From Neptuniibacter halophilus (GTDB taxonomy: Bacteria; Pseudomonadota; Gammaproteobacteria; Pseudomonadales; Balneatricaceae), in NCBI RefSeq assembly GCF_030295765.1, contig NZ_AP027292.1:2418001-2482000 (forward strand): 64,000 nt of DNA, written 5' to 3'. Shown here in pieces: positions 7,838 to 20,897 of this stretch; the stretch's first letter is position 1, and each line of letters starts with the position of its first letter. The notes beneath the pieces were generated by a model, which worked only from the letters and a program-made list of their open reading frames with translations, did no database searches and had not been told where the DNA came from. The translations under genes and the position numbers were made by a program.

Positions 7838-8818
7838 ATGACATTTCGAAAAACCCTTACCTCTGGGTTGTTAGCTGCTGGTGTTGGTATTGCGGCTATG
7901 GGAGGCGCAACAACAGCTTCTGCTCAGGACTTCATCACCATTGGTACCGGCGGTGTAACGGGGGTTTATTATCCTACCGGTGGTGCGATCTGCCGTCTGG
8001 TAAATAAAAACCGCAAAGAGCACGGTATCCGCTGTTCAGTGGAGTCAACCGGGGGTTCTGTTTACAACCTGAATACCATTCGCGCGGGCGAACTGGACAT
8101 GGGCGTGGCTCAGTCAGACTGGCAGTTCCATGCCTACAATGGTACGAGCAAATTTGAAGAAGTGGGCGCCAATAAAGATCTGCGCGCGGTCTTCTCTATT
8201 CACCCTGAGCCTTTCACGGTAGTTGCCAGAGCCGACAGTGGTATCAAAAACTTTGATGATATCAAAGGCAAGCGAGTCAATATCGGTAACCCGGGATCCG
8301 GTCAGCGTGGCACGATGGAAGTGCTGATGGGGGCGATGGGCTGGACGGTTGATGACTTTGCCCTGACTTCAGAGCTGAAAGCCTCTGAGCAGGCCAGTGC
8401 CCTGTGTGATAACAAGATCGATGTCATGATCTACACCGTGGGTCACCCCAGTGGTGCAATCAAAGAAGCAACCACCTCATGCGACAGCCAGCTGGTTAAT
8501 GTGACCGGTGCTGCTGTGGATAAGTTGATTGCAGATAACAGCTATTACCGTACAGCGACGATTCCAGCGGGCATGTACCGTGGCAACGACGCTGACACCA
8601 CCACATTTGGTGTGGGCGCAACCTTCGTTTCCTCTACTGCAGTACCTGAAAAAGTAGTGTACGAAGTGGTTAAAGCTGTTTTCGAGAACTTTGATACCTT
8701 CCGCAAACTGCACCCTGCTTTTGCTAACCTGAAGAAAGAGCAGATGATTAAAGATGGTCTGTCTGCACCACTGCACCCGGGTGCGGCAAAATACTACAAA
8801 GAAGCGGGCCTGATGTAA
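7838..8818 (+). CDS. TRAP transporter solute receptor, TAXI family
   Basis: 326 residues. A signal peptide (lysine/arginine start, hydrophobic core, cleavage near ASA-QD at residue 29) sends it to the periplasm. The mature start [25 protein letters not shown] is the TAXI signature. Internal segments [13 protein letters not shown] and [14 protein letters not shown] are also typical. TAXI receptors feed fused TRAP permeases and often bind C4/C5 acids or amino acids such as glutamate; the substrate cannot be read from sequence. AGGGA lies 8 bases before the ATG. A terminator-like hairpin between this gene and the permease suggests the receptor is made in excess. Confidence 0.93.
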   Translation: MTFRKTLTSGLLAAGVGIAAMGGATTASAQDFITIGTGGVTGVYYPTGGAICRLVNKNRKEHGIRCSVESTGGSVYNLNTIRAGELDMGVAQSDWQFHAYNGTSKFEEVGANKDLRAVFSIHPEPFTVVARADSGIKNFDDIKGKRVNIGNPGSGQRGTMEVLMGAMGWTVDDFALTSELKASEQASALCDNKIDVMIYTVGHPSGAIKEATTSCDSQLVNVTGAAVDKLIADNSYYRTATIPAGMYRGNDADTTTFGVGATFVSSTAVPEKVVYEVVKAVFENFDTFRKLHPAFANLKKEQMIKDGLSAPLHPGAAKYYKEAGLM

Positions 8819-8835
8819 TCGGTCTGTACAATGAT

Positions 8836-8860
8836 AACGGGGGCCCAGTGTCCCCGTTTT
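8836..8860 (+). terminator. Intercistronic terminator/attenuator between TRAP receptor and permease
   Basis: AACGGGG pairs with CCCCGTT around an 8-base loop and is followed by TT. It lies between genes of one expected operon, so it probably acts as a partial terminator that lowers permease expression relative to the receptor. Confidence 0.7.
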
Positions 8861-8914
8861 CGTTGCTGAACAGTTCTCACGTTAATCTCCTCGTAAACAT
8901 GGAACGGTGATCTT

Positions 8915-11494
8915 GTGACGGATAATCAACAAAAAACAACCGCCTCGGTTTCACAGGAAGTTCAGGAGATGGTTGCGCAGTCCGATTCGGGGGCGCGTTC
9001 GCCACAGGGGTTCCCCGGCAAATTTCTCTGGGGCGTTGCCCTGGCCTGGGCGCTCTTTCAACTGTGGTACGCATCTCCGCTGCCATTTATCCTTAACTTT
9101 GCTGTATTTAACGATACCGAAGCCAGAGCTATCCATCTGAGCTTTGCGATCTTTCTGGCTTTTACTGCTTTCCCGGCCTTTAAGTCATCTTCGGTCGATA
9201 GCATCCCCTGGCATGACTGGTTATTTGCCCTGTTCGGGGCGTTCAGTGCCAGTTATCTGGTCCTGTTTCACAGTCAGTTGGCTGACCGTGCCGGTGCGCC
9301 GATCACCATGGATGTGGTAACGGCCGTATGCGGTATTGTACTGTTGCTGGAAGCAACACGGCGCGCTCTGGGGCCTCCGTTGATGGTGGTCGCAGGTATC
9401 TTCCTGCTCTACACCTTCGCCGGGCCATATATGCCGGAGGTAATCTCCCATAAAGGCGCGAGCCTGAACAAGGCGATGTCCCATCAGTGGCTGACGACAG
9501 AAGGGGTGTTTGGTGTTGCTCTGGGTGTTTCAACCAGCTTTGTATTCTTGTTTGTGCTGTTTGGCGCGCTTTTGGATAAAGCCGGAGCGGGTAACTACTT
9601 CACCCAGGTAGCCTTTTCGCTGCTCGGGCATATGCGCGGCGGACCGGCTAAAGCTGCCGTGGTTTCATCGGGTCTCAGTGGATTGGTATCGGGCTCTTCG
9701 ATTGCCAATGTCGTGACGACCGGTACGTTTACTATCCCTCTGATGAAGCGTGTTGGTTTTCCCGGCTATAAAGCTGGCGCGGTAGAGGTAGCTGCATCAA
9801 CCAATGGTCAGTTGACGCCACCCATTATGGGGGCCGCTGCATTTCTGATGGTGGAGTATGTGGGAATCTCCTATATCGAGGTGATCAAGCATGCCATCCT
9901 CCCTGCGCTGATTTCGTACATAGCGCTCATCTATATTGTGCATCTGGAAGCGATGAAAGCAGGCATGCAGGGCCTGCCAACCCGGAATAAGGCGACACTG
10001 GCGCAAAAGCTATCTGTCTGGGCGATGATTATTGTTGGCGTATGCGTGGTATCTCTGGCTGTTTACTATGGCCTGGGATGGAGTAAGGCCTATATGGGCA
10101 ATGCTTCCTATATCATTGCCGGTCTGGTCATTCTTGCCGCCTATATTGCTCTGGTGAAATACTCCGCCGGTTATCCTGACCTGCATATGGATGATCCGAA
10201 TTCAGATATCGTGGTTTTGCCGGAAACGGGGCCAACGGTCAAATCGGGTCTTTACTACCTGCTGCCTGTGGTGGTGCTGGTGTGGTGTCTGACCGTGGAG
10301 CGTTTTTCACCGGGTCTGTCAGCTTTCTGGGCAACGGTCTTTATGGTCTTTATTGTGTTAACGCACAAGCCGATTAAAGCGTTTTTCCGTGCAGGTGAAG
10401 ACTGGGGCGACTGCCTGACGCACGGAGTAGAGGACCTGTTTAACGGCCTGGTTTCCGGTTCGCGCAATATGATTGGTATCGGTGTGGCCACAGCGGCGGC
10501 AGGTGTAGTTGTCGGTACCGTGACCCTGACGGGAATCGGACTGGTAATGACCGAATTCGTCGAGTTTATATCCGGTGGCAGTGTGTTGCTGATGTTGCTG
10601 TTCACGGCGATTATCAGCCTGATACTTGGGATGGGGCTGCCAACCACAGCAAACTATATCGTAGTGTCTACCTTGATGGCGCCAGTGATAGTCACGCTGG
10701 GGGCAGAACACGGACTGATTGTTCCGCTCATTGCGGTGCATCTGTTTGTGTTCTACTTCGGCATTCTGGCTGACGATACACCGCCGGTGGGTCTTGCTGC
10801 CTTTGCTGCAGCGGCCATTGCCAGATCGGATCCGATTCGTACAGGTATTCAGGGTTTTACTTACGATATCAGGACTGCGGTATTGCCGTTCATGTTTATC
10901 TTTAATACCGAGTTAATCCTTATCGGTATACAGGGTCCTGTACATCTTCTGATGACGATCTTCGGTGCGCTGGTGGCGATGCTGGTGTTTGCTGCGGCAA
11001 CCCAGGGCTTCTGGCTGGTCAAAAATCGCTGGTATGAAACGGTGTTTCTACTGCTGGTGGCATTCCTGATGTTCCGGCCCGGATTCGTCTGGGACGAGAT
11101 ATTCGAGCCAACTGAATACCTTGAACCGACCCGGATCGAAGCGATTGCTGAGGCCCTGCCTCAGGGGGCACCGCTGCGACTCAGGGTGGCAGGCGAAACG
11201 ATTGATGGTGATTTTGTAGATAAAACCATTGAACTGACGTTGCCGGCTGAAGGGAGTGGTAGTGAAAAGCTCGAAAGTACAGGCTTAAGCCTGAGACAGG
11301 AAGAGAGCAGAGTTATTGTAGATATGGTTGCGTTTGACAGTGAGGCGCAGAAGGCTGGTCTGGATTTTGACTGGGAGATAAAGCAGATCGAGCGCGAAGC
11401 GGAGCGACCACCTAAACAGTTGTTGTGGATACCTGTGCTGGCACTGCTGTTCTTCATGGGCATGCTCCAGAAACGACGCAGAGAAGTGAGCTGA
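8915..11494 (+). CDS. TRAP transporter fused permease (4TM/12TM) with DUF3394 tail
   Basis: 859 residues, an inner-membrane fusion of the small (DctQ-like) and large (DctM-like) TRAP subunits. Many hydrophobic helices run from about residue 35 to 720. Characteristic DctM-type segments include SGLSGLVSGSSIANVVTTGTF and, near 570, GMGLPTTANYIVVSTLMAP. The soluble C-terminal part (about 730-835, PTRIEAIAEALPQG onward) fits DUF3394, followed by a last helix and RRR. The start is GTG at 8915. It works with the upstream TAXI receptor using an ion gradient. The UspA gene follows after 11 bases. Confidence 0.92.
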   Translation: MTDNQQKTTASVSQEVQEMVAQSDSGARSPQGFPGKFLWGVALAWALFQLWYASPLPFILNFAVFNDTEARAIHLSFAIFLAFTAFPAFKSSSVDSIPWHDWLFALFGAFSASYLVLFHSQLADRAGAPITMDVVTAVCGIVLLLEATRRALGPPLMVVAGIFLLYTFAGPYMPEVISHKGASLNKAMSHQWLTTEGVFGVALGVSTSFVFLFVLFGALLDKAGAGNYFTQVAFSLLGHMRGGPAKAAVVSSGLSGLVSGSSIANVVTTGTFTIPLMKRVGFPGYKAGAVEVAASTNGQLTPPIMGAAAFLMVEYVGISYIEVIKHAILPALISYIALIYIVHLEAMKAGMQGLPTRNKATLAQKLSVWAMIIVGVCVVSLAVYYGLGWSKAYMGNASYIIAGLVILAAYIALVKYSAGYPDLHMDDPNSDIVVLPETGPTVKSGLYYLLPVVVLVWCLTVERFSPGLSAFWATVFMVFIVLTHKPIKAFFRAGEDWGDCLTHGVEDLFNGLVSGSRNMIGIGVATAAAGVVVGTVTLTGIGLVMTEFVEFISGGSVLLMLLFTAIISLILGMGLPTTANYIVVSTLMAPVIVTLGAEHGLIVPLIAVHLFVFYFGILADDTPPVGLAAFAAAAIARSDPIRTGIQGFTYDIRTAVLPFMFIFNTELILIGIQGPVHLLMTIFGALVAMLVFAAATQGFWLVKNRWYETVFLLLVAFLMFRPGFVWDEIFEPTEYLEPTRIEAIAEALPQGAPLRLRVAGETIDGDFVDKTIELTLPAEGSGSEKLESTGLSLRQEESRVIVDMVAFDSEAQKAGLDFDWEIKQIEREAERPPKQLLWIPVLALLFFMGMLQKRRREVS

Positions 11495-11505
11495 CAGGAG
11501 GGAAT

Positions 11506-11931
11506 ATGTTTAAAAAAGTACTCGTACCTATAGACCTTCAGGACCCGGCCGGGGCAAAACGCTCACTGACCACCGTTGCCGAATACAGCAGTGATGATGT
11601 AGAGCTTCATCTGATGTCCGTGTTACCGGGGTATCAGATGCCGATGGTTGCATCCTACTTCCCAAAAGAGGCGGTGGCGAAGGCCCTGTCAGCTATGAAG
11701 CAGGAGCTGAAAACGCTGGCGGGCAATATATTGGGAGACCGGGAGTTCAGTGTCGAGGTGTGTGAAGGTAAAGCGCATCAGGCAATCGTAAAGCATGCAG
11801 GGGAGATCGGAGCTGATCTGATTATCATTGGCGCGCAGAAACACGGTGCGGTTGAAAAAATGATGCTGGGTACGGTCACAGCAAAAGTAACAGAGAGAGC
11901 CAAATGCTCGGTACTGGTACTGAAAAGCTGA
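11506..11931 (+). CDS. Universal stress protein, UspA family (TeaD-like context)
   Basis: 141 residues. The start ATG at 11506 has a very good AGGAGGG site (11496-11502). A Rossmann-like UspA fold is indicated by MFKKVLVPIDL at the N-terminus and, near the C-terminus, DLIIIGAQKHGAVEKMMLGTVTAKV with SVLVLKS. The last part contains most of the ATP-binding G-x2-G-x9-G(S/T) pattern, slightly altered. It is encoded 11 bases after a TRAP permease. In Halomonas elongata the ATP-binding Usp TeaD, encoded with the TRAP system TeaABC, restrains that transporter; a comparable role is inferred here. Confidence 0.88.
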   Translation: MFKKVLVPIDLQDPAGAKRSLTTVAEYSSDDVELHLMSVLPGYQMPMVASYFPKEAVAKALSAMKQELKTLAGNILGDREFSVEVCEGKAHQAIVKHAGEIGADLIIIGAQKHGAVEKMMLGTVTAKVTERAKCSVLVLKS

Positions 11932-11949
11932 AATAGCATGGGGTAATCA

Positions 11950-11973
11950 AAGGCGCCGTCAGGCGCCTTTTCT
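11950..11973 (+). terminator. Terminator of the TRAP-usp operon
   Basis: AAGGCGCC-GTCA-GGCGCCTT followed by TTCT lies 18 bases after the usp stop. Confidence 0.9.
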
Positions 11974-12097
11974 GTATCTGCCCGCCACAAAACGACCCGT
12001 TCTGTACAGATAACGAACAGCGCTGATGGTTTAATGATCAAAAAGAGCCGTGATGGCACTTTTTTACGGTTTTTTTCAGTTTTTTTACGACAGGGTG

Positions 12098-12125
12098 TTG
12101 ACCCTTTTTCAGAACGCTGTAGAAT
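12098..12125 (+). promoter_or_regulatory. rRNA operon promoter P1
   Basis: TTGACC (12098-12103), a 16-base spacer and TAGAAT (12120-12125) are followed by a GC-rich discriminator. Runs of T and A directly upstream (12059-12088) look like an UP element. The 16-base spacer and GC discriminator are typical of growth-rate-controlled rRNA promoters. Confidence 0.75.
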
Positions 12126-12285
12126 TCGCCGTCCTTGCTTAGGGAGGCCGCCGAAACGGGGCTGATTGAACTAAGCAAGGTGCTTAGTAAGTGCTTGAAT
12201 CCATTGGATTTTGACGGTGCTTACGGAGCAGGATTCAAAGTCCGGTTGCTGAGTAAAAAATTTTACAAAATTGCAAAATAAACGG

Positions 12286-12313
12286 TTGACTTTGAATGAG
12301 CGCAAAGTAGAAT
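12286..12313 (+). promoter_or_regulatory. rRNA operon promoter P2
   Basis: TTGACT (12286-12291), a 16-base spacer and TAGAAT (12308-12313) are followed by the GC-rich discriminator ATGCGCCTC. The A/T-rich tract 12254-12282 resembles an UP element. It sits 188 bases after P1 with the same architecture. Confidence 0.85.
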
Positions 12314-12345
12314 ATGCGCCTCGCTTGAGACGAAACATCAAGCAA

Positions 12346-12358
12346 CGCTCTTTAACAA
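12346..12358 (+). promoter_or_regulatory. boxA antitermination site, 16S leader
   Basis: CGCTCTTTAACAA matches the Nus-factor boxA consensus (TGCTCTTTAACAA) except for the first base. It would be bound by NusB/S10 on the nascent RNA. Confidence 0.85.
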
Positions 12359-12360
12359 TT

Positions 12361-12379
12361 TGATCAGATAATTCGTGTG
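12361..12379 (+). other. 16S RNase III processing stem, 5' arm
   Basis: These 19 bases are the exact reverse complement of 14103-14121. With a further imperfect CGCTTG pairing they form the long helix that brackets pre-16S rRNA and is cut by RNase III. Confidence 0.85.
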
Positions 12380-12535
12380 GGCGCTTGTTGAGACAACGCA
12401 ACATTTACTTGTCTAGACAAGCAACCAAGTGAATTCATTTAAGCGATTTACAAATAGGTTTAACGTTCTTAAGAATGTTATCCGGTTGTTTAGTACTAGA
12501 GCCCGTTACCACATTCCTGGTAACACATATGATTT

Positions 12536-14076
<1,541 letters not shown>

Positions 14077-14102
14077 ACGAATGCCGCGTCTCGGCAAGCG
14101 TT

Positions 14103-14121
14103 CACACGAATTATCTGATCA
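14103..14121 (+). other. 16S RNase III processing stem, 3' arm
   Basis: Exact reverse complement of 12361-12379. Confidence 0.85.
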
Positions 14122-14184
14122 GAAAGTGAAGAGAGCGGAAAGGTAGCTACTAAGTCTGTAGGCTAAGTGGTTTATTTGCCTGGA

Positions 14185-14285
14185 TTTTTGCGAAGAGCAA
14201 GGCGCGGGCTGAGCGAATGAGGGAGTGTACATAAGTACATGACCGAATGAGCGAAGGCAGCAACGCCGCACTGCGTAAAAAGACA
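14185..14285 (+). repeat. Imperfect palindromic spacer element A (16S to tRNA-Ile)
   Basis: This stretch between the 16S gene and tRNA-Ile has near-palindromic halves (GAGCGAATGAGGGAGTGTAC, then GTACATGACCGAATGAGCG) around the centre ATAA. It could fold into a long imperfect hairpin. The composition and the phrase GAGCGAAGGCAGCAACGC look like a dispersed REP-like element. I cannot confirm copies elsewhere beyond the structurally similar element between the two tRNAs. Confidence 0.4.
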
Positions 14286-14296
14286 CGCAAAGAAAT

Positions 14297-14373
<77 letters not shown>

Positions 14374-14377
14374 AATT

Positions 14378-14455
14378 TCCACAATGCTGCGTTGTGGCAC
14401 GACTCGCATAGTACACTATGCTTCGCCGTCCCACGCCTTGTCTTGTGAAAATTAC
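14378..14455 (+). repeat. Imperfect palindromic spacer element B (tRNA-Ile to tRNA-Ala)
   Basis: A near-palindromic stretch centred on GCATAGTACACTATGC. Its outer arms (CCACAATGC...TGTGGCACG and CGTCCCACGCCTTGTC) are partly complementary. It resembles spacer element A in design, but the sequence differs. Confidence 0.4.
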
Positions 14456-14462
14456 GCTGTAT

Positions 14463-14538
14463 GGGGCTATAGCTCAGCTGGGAGAGCGCCTGCTTTGCAC
14501 GCAGGAGGTCTGCGGTTCGATCCCGCATAGCTCCACCA
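14463..14538 (+). tRNA. alaT: tRNA-Ala (TGC anticodon)
   Basis: 76 bases: acceptor GGGGCTA/TAGCTCC, anticodon loop with TGC, T arm GGTTCGATCCC and encoded CCA. Confidence 0.97.
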
Positions 14539-14604
14539 TTACTCTTAAGAGTTTTAAAACATAACGCATACTGATGCCTTATCTTTTAAAGCTTTTGCTT
14601 TAAA

Positions 14605-14617
14605 CGCTCTTTAACAA
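14605..14617 (+). promoter_or_regulatory. boxA antitermination site, 23S leader
   Basis: CGCTCTTTAACAA is identical to the boxA in the 16S leader. A second boxA before 23S is usual. Confidence 0.85.
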
Positions 14618-14631
14618 TTTGGATTTGATTC

Positions 14632-14649
14632 ATTTGATTTAGATTTGAC
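14632..14649 (+). other. 23S processing stem, 5' arm
   Basis: ATTTGATTTAGATTTGAC pairs with 17704-17724 apart from a two-base bulge, forming the RNase III helix around 23S. A small hairpin CATGTAG/CTACATG follows at 14648-14666. Confidence 0.75.
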
Positions 14650-14734
14650 ATGTAGATTTTCTACATGCGCCAATTCGGCGAAATCTATCGTTACTTTTAC
14701 AAGTTACTGTGATCCAGACGCCTTCGGGTTATAT

Positions 14735-17619
<2,885 letters not shown>

Positions 17620-17703
17620 ATAACGCCCAAGGCGTTTGGCAAGTGACTTGTAAGTGCGAAAGCACGACGATAGAGAGTAACGAATTGACGGTATGTAGAA
17701 AGC

Positions 17704-17724
17704 AGTCAAAACTCTAAATCAAAT
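17704..17724 (+). other. 23S processing stem, 3' arm
   Basis: Pairs with 14632-14649 (see that entry). Confidence 0.7.
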
Positions 17725-17758
17725 ACTAAGAAGAATCAGATCCGAGTTGTAACAGTTT

Positions 17759-17877
17759 TGCTTGGCGACCATAGAGTTGTGGAACCACCTGATTCCATCC
17801 CGAACTCAGACGTGAAACGCAACATCGCCGATGGTAGTGTGGGGTCTCCCCATGTGAGAGTAGGTCATCGCCAAGCA
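17759..17877 (+). rRNA. rrf: 5S ribosomal RNA
   Basis: About 119 bases: TGCTTGGCGACCATAGAG at the 5' end pairs with the 3' end GCCAAGCA. The conserved loops CCGAACTCAG and GAGAGTAGG are present. It lies within the same transcription unit as 16S and 23S. Confidence 0.96.
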
Positions 17878-17889
17878 TCTAATTACGAA

Positions 17890-17923
17890 GAACCCCTATC
17901 GCATACGCGGTAGGGGTTTTTTC
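17890..17923 (+). terminator. rRNA operon terminator
   Basis: ACCCCTATCGC-ATAC-GCGGTAGGGGT followed by six T. A strong stem 12 bases after the 5S gene. Confidence 0.95.
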
Positions 17924-18090
17924 GTTATTGGCCCGCGTTATCTTCGGTCACGACAACAGGGCCCATGTGACAACCCCCTGTTTCAGCGGAACGGCTGTTG
18001 GACGCCGTCTTCGACGGCGCCCGCAGGGTCAGAAACCGCGTTTCTGATCATGGTAGGTCATCACAGGCAGCCGCCTGCAAAACACCGATA
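17924..18090. other. Non-coding region after the rRNA operon
   Basis: No credible gene. It contains a small perfect palindrome GCCGTCTTCGACGGC (18003-18017) and a second imperfect one (GAAACCGCGTTTC, 18031-18043). It looks like degenerate palindromic intergenic sequence. Confidence 0.4.
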
Positions 18091-18137
18091 GTTAACAGAC
18101 TCCGTAGGGTGCCAATAGCGAAGCGTATTGCACCGAT
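18091..18137 (+). repeat. 47-base dispersed palindromic repeat, copy 1
   Basis: GTTAACAGACTCCGTAGGGT and its continuation match copy 2 at 18204-18250 with three differences. The second half (GGTGCCAATAGCG...GTATTGCACC) can fold as a hairpin. The TAGGGTGC...GCGTATTGCACC pattern is a familiar dispersed element in gammaproteobacterial intergenic DNA. Confidence 0.8.
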
Positions 18138-18164
18138 AACTCCCATTCCTGCCAACGCCACCGA

Positions 18165-18203
18165 CGAAACACCGGGTTACGCTACGCTAACCCAGCCTAC
18201 GTA
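18165..18203 (+). repeat. Palindromic element between the two repeat copies
   Basis: GAAACACCGGGTTACGCTACGCTAACCCAGCCTACG contains the hairpin GGGTTACGCTACGCTAACCC. This motif is another familiar dispersed intergenic element. Confidence 0.6.
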
Positions 18204-18250
18204 GTTAATAGACTCCGTAGGGTGCGAATAGCGAAGCGTATTGCACCGAC
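18204..18250 (+). repeat. 47-base dispersed palindromic repeat, copy 2
   Basis: Second copy of the element at 18091-18137, in the same orientation, 113 bases further on. Confidence 0.8.
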
Positions 18251-18328
18251 TGCTGCAGGAAGAATTAATATAAGTCATGGGAATCATGGCGTTTGGCGAT
18301 ATAATTCAGGCATCGATATAGTGACTGC

Positions 18329-18601
18329 ATGGGGAACCCTGATCAGATGTATACAGAAGATGATATCCGCCGTTTGAAGTGGCAAAGTCGCAGAGGCATG
18401 CTTGAGTTGGACGTGCTGTTTGTTCCTTTTGTTGAGGAGGCGTTTGCGGATCTGGATCTGGATGATCAGCACCGGTTCGTAAAGTTATTGGATGAAGAGG
18501 ATCAGGATCTGTTTGTCTGGCTGATGGAGCGTGAAGTGCCACAGGATCCGGATCTGCAGAGAATTGTGAGGATTATTCTGGAGCGTGTTCAGCCTAAGTA
18601 A
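18329..18601 (+). CDS. sdhE: FAD assembly factor SdhE
   Basis: 90 residues. SdhE (YgfY) promotes covalent attachment of FAD to SdhA and FrdA. The essential RGMLELD motif (RGxxExD) is at residues 22-28. The all-helical, acidic C-terminal part (DLDLDDQHRFVKLLDEEDQDLFVWL) is typical. An alternative start is the ATG at 18347. The downstream gene overlaps by 17 bases, the usual sdhE-ygfX arrangement. The partner succinate dehydrogenase genes are not in this window. Confidence 0.93.
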   Translation: MGNPDQMYTEDDIRRLKWQSRRGMLELDVLFVPFVEEAFADLDLDDQHRFVKLLDEEDQDLFVWLMEREVPQDPDLQRIVRIILERVQPK

Positions 18602-19022
18602 TCTGCAGCTAAGACCTTCTAAAGGCCTGTTCTGCACAGGCCTTGCACTTCATTTCATCGCACTCTTGGCTGTGATTTATTGGCCTGTGGATGCTGCTCT
18701 CAAGTGGACGCTGGCGCCACTTCTCCTGCTTATCTCTTTCTTTTGCTTTCGGCATCAGGTTCTGCAGCGATCAGCTTTTTCAATTGTGGCACTGAGCTGG
18801 GATGCAGATACAGCGCAATTGAAATTGCGGCAGAACAACGGGCAGTGGCTCAGAGTAGAAGCGCTGCGTCAGATCCGGGTATTGCCTTTTCTGCTGGCGC
18901 TTCAGTGTCGTGTCCCTGAGCGTTTGTTTACTGTTTCTGTGATTGTTTGTCGTGATAGTTGTGGTGCTGCAGAGTTTCGCCGTTTACGGGTGCTGCTGTT
19001 GCATGCCAGGGCAAAACTCTAA
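18585..19022 (+). CDS. ygfX: YgfX/CptA-family membrane protein
   Basis: 145 residues, GTG start overlapping the end of sdhE by 17 bases, so translation is probably coupled. Two adjacent hydrophobic helices (about 14-34 and 40-58) are followed by a cytoplasmic beta-rich domain ([26 protein letters not shown]) typical of YgfX. E. coli YgfX was proposed as the toxin of a YgfY-YgfX pair acting on cytoskeletal proteins, while YgfY is better supported as SdhE, so I keep a neutral name. It ends 4 bases into the convergent nadB gene. Confidence 0.82.
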   Translation: MFSLSNLQLRPSKGLFCTGLALHFIALLAVIYWPVDAALKWTLAPLLLLISFFCFRHQVLQRSAFSIVALSWDADTAQLKLRQNNGQWLRVEALRQIRVLPFLLALQCRVPERLFTVSVIVCRDSCGAAEFRRLRVLLLHARAKL

Positions 19023-20614
19023 CCCCAATGGAAGTTCACGGGGGTGAGGATGGTGTCCAGTGGCTCCGGGCCTGGCTCCGGGTAGTCCAATGTATAGTGA
19101 AGGCCCCGGCTTTCGTGGCGGAGCATTGCTGAGCGGATGATCAGATCGGCCACTACGGCGAGGTTACGTAACTCAAGAAGGTCATTGCTGATTTTGTAGT
19201 TACTGTAGTATTCGGTGATCTCCTGCTGCAGCAGGTCAACCCGATGTTTGGCACGTTGCAGTCGTTTACTGGTACGGACAATGCCCACGTAGTCCCACAT
19301 AAAACGGCGTATTTCATCCCAGTTATGCGAGATGATCACGTCCTCATCTGAATCTGTTACCTGAGATTCATCCCATGCCGGAATGAGTGAGGGTTCTAAT
19401 GGTTCCTGAAGTGCCTGAGCAACGTGGCCGGAGGCCGACTTGGCATAAACCAGGCATTCAAGCAGGGAGTTGCTGGCCAGGCGGTTGGCACCGTGAAGTC
19501 CTGTAAAGGAGGTTTCCCCTATGGCATACAGCCCGGGTATGTCGGTTCTGCCCTGTTCATCGGTGACGACGCCGCCGCAGGTATAGTGAGCGGCGGGAAC
19601 AACAGGAATCGGTTCCTGTGTGATATCAATCCCCAGTTTGAGGCAGCGTTTGTAGATGGTCGGGAAGTGGTTTTTGATAAATTCGGCCGGTTTGTGGCTG
19701 ATGTCGAGAAACAGGCAATCGCAACCGAGCCGCTTCATTTCATGGTCAATCGCACGGGCTACAATATCGCGGGGTGCCAGTTCGCCACGTTCATCAAACT
19801 TGTGCATAAAAGGCTTTCCGTTCGGTAGCAGCAGCCTGCCGCCTTCTCCGCGTACCGCTTCGGTAATCAGAAACGATTTTGCCTGAGGGTGATACAGGCA
19901 GGTTGGATGAAATTGGTTAAATTCCATGTTTCCGACGCGACACCCGGCGCGCCACGCCATAGCAATACCGTCACCGGTCGCGCCATCGGAGTTGCTGGTG
20001 TAGAGATAAGCTTTGGAAGCACCGCCTGTAGCCAGTACAACGTGAGGGGCCTGGAATACTTCCACATGGCCTGTGGATGCGTTGAGTATATAAGCACCAA
20101 CACAGCGGTTATGGGGCAGACCCAGTTTTCGCCGGGTGATCAGGTCGACGGCAATATGGTGTTCGAACAGGTCAATATTCGGGTTGGCTTCTGCCCGGGC
20201 AATCAGGGTTTGTTGCAGTGCTTTACCGGTGGCGTCTGCAGAATGGATGATCCGCCGGTGCGAATGGCCACCCTCTTTTGTCAGATGGTAGTCATCGTGT
20301 TCCTGAGTAAAGGGTACGCCCTGTTCAATCAGCCACTCAATACTCTCTTTGCCGTGACTCACGGTAAATTCGACCGCAGACGGGTGGCTGAGATTGCCCC
20401 CGGCGGTCATGGTATCTTCGATATGGGCCTGGGTACTGTCTGCGGTATCCAATACTGCAGCAATACCGCCTTGTGCTAACCAGGTGGAGCCACTCTTCAG
20501 TTCCCGCTTGCTGAGTACGGCCACCCGGGCATTTTCCGCCAGATGCAGTGCCATGCTGAGGCCAGCAGCGCCACTGCCGATGATCAATGCGTCGTAGTAA
20601 TGGTGTTGCGTCAT
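19019..20614 (-). CDS. nadB: L-aspartate oxidase
   Basis: 531 residues from the ATG at 20614; an upstream in-frame start at 20722 would add 36 unlikely residues. NadB oxidises L-aspartate to iminoaspartate, the first step of de novo NAD synthesis. The FAD-binding [20 protein letters not shown] is at the N-terminus. [12 protein letters not shown] and the active-site region ([50 protein letters not shown]) are intact. Its start diverges from rpoE, a pairing conserved in many gammaproteobacteria. Confidence 0.95.
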   Translation of the reverse strand: MTQHHYYDALIIGSGAAGLSMALHLAENARVAVLSKRELKSGSTWLAQGGIAAVLDTADSTQAHIEDTMTAGGNLSHPSAVEFTVSHGKESIEWLIEQGVPFTQEHDDYHLTKEGGHSHRRIIHSADATGKALQQTLIARAEANPNIDLFEHHIAVDLITRRKLGLPHNRCVGAYILNASTGHVEVFQAPHVVLATGGASKAYLYTSNSDGATGDGIAMAWRAGCRVGNMEFNQFHPTCLYHPQAKSFLITEAVRGEGGRLLLPNGKPFMHKFDERGELAPRDIVARAIDHEMKRLGCDCLFLDISHKPAEFIKNHFPTIYKRCLKLGIDITQEPIPVVPAAHYTCGGVVTDEQGRTDIPGLYAIGETSFTGLHGANRLASNSLLECLVYAKSASGHVAQALQEPLEPSLIPAWDESQVTDSDEDVIISHNWDEIRRFMWDYVGIVRTSKRLQRAKHRVDLLQQEITEYYSNYKISNDLLELRNLAVVADLIIRSAMLRHESRGLHYTLDYPEPGPEPLDTILTPVNFHWG

Positions 20615-20897
20615 TTGAATGCTCTTTCTACTATGCTGATGCCTGAAGCTCACTTCAGTGCTCTGACTCTTGCGAAGGCGGGGCCAAACTGAGAGTGTTG
20701 ATGTTTTATACCAAAGGCGCAATTTAGCATTTTTTTACAGCCGGAGGGAACTTCGTTGCCGTTGTCTGCTCTTATAAGTGACACGACGCAGCGACTCTGT
20801 AAGGTTGCTAACTTCTCCGGGTAAAAGTGCTACGGTGAAAACTTGTACGTTAAGCTGAACGTTTTGTGTGTCGTTGAAAGTATTAAGGAATTTGTGA
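20615..20897. promoter_or_regulatory. Divergent nadB-rpoE intergenic region
   Basis: These 283 bases should hold both promoters. GGAACTT at 20747 and TAACTT near 20809 resemble the -35 of sigma-E promoters, but I find no correctly spaced TCTGA-like -10, so I do not call an autoregulated promoter. Confidence 0.35.

Noticed and set aside
17998-18204. A 68-codon plus-strand frame after the rRNA operon
   Set aside because: It runs through the palindromic repeats and has no coding character.
20740-20890. Sigma-E autoregulated promoter upstream of rpoE
   Set aside because: AACTT-type -35 elements occur, but no TCTGA-like -10 is present at 15-17 bases.
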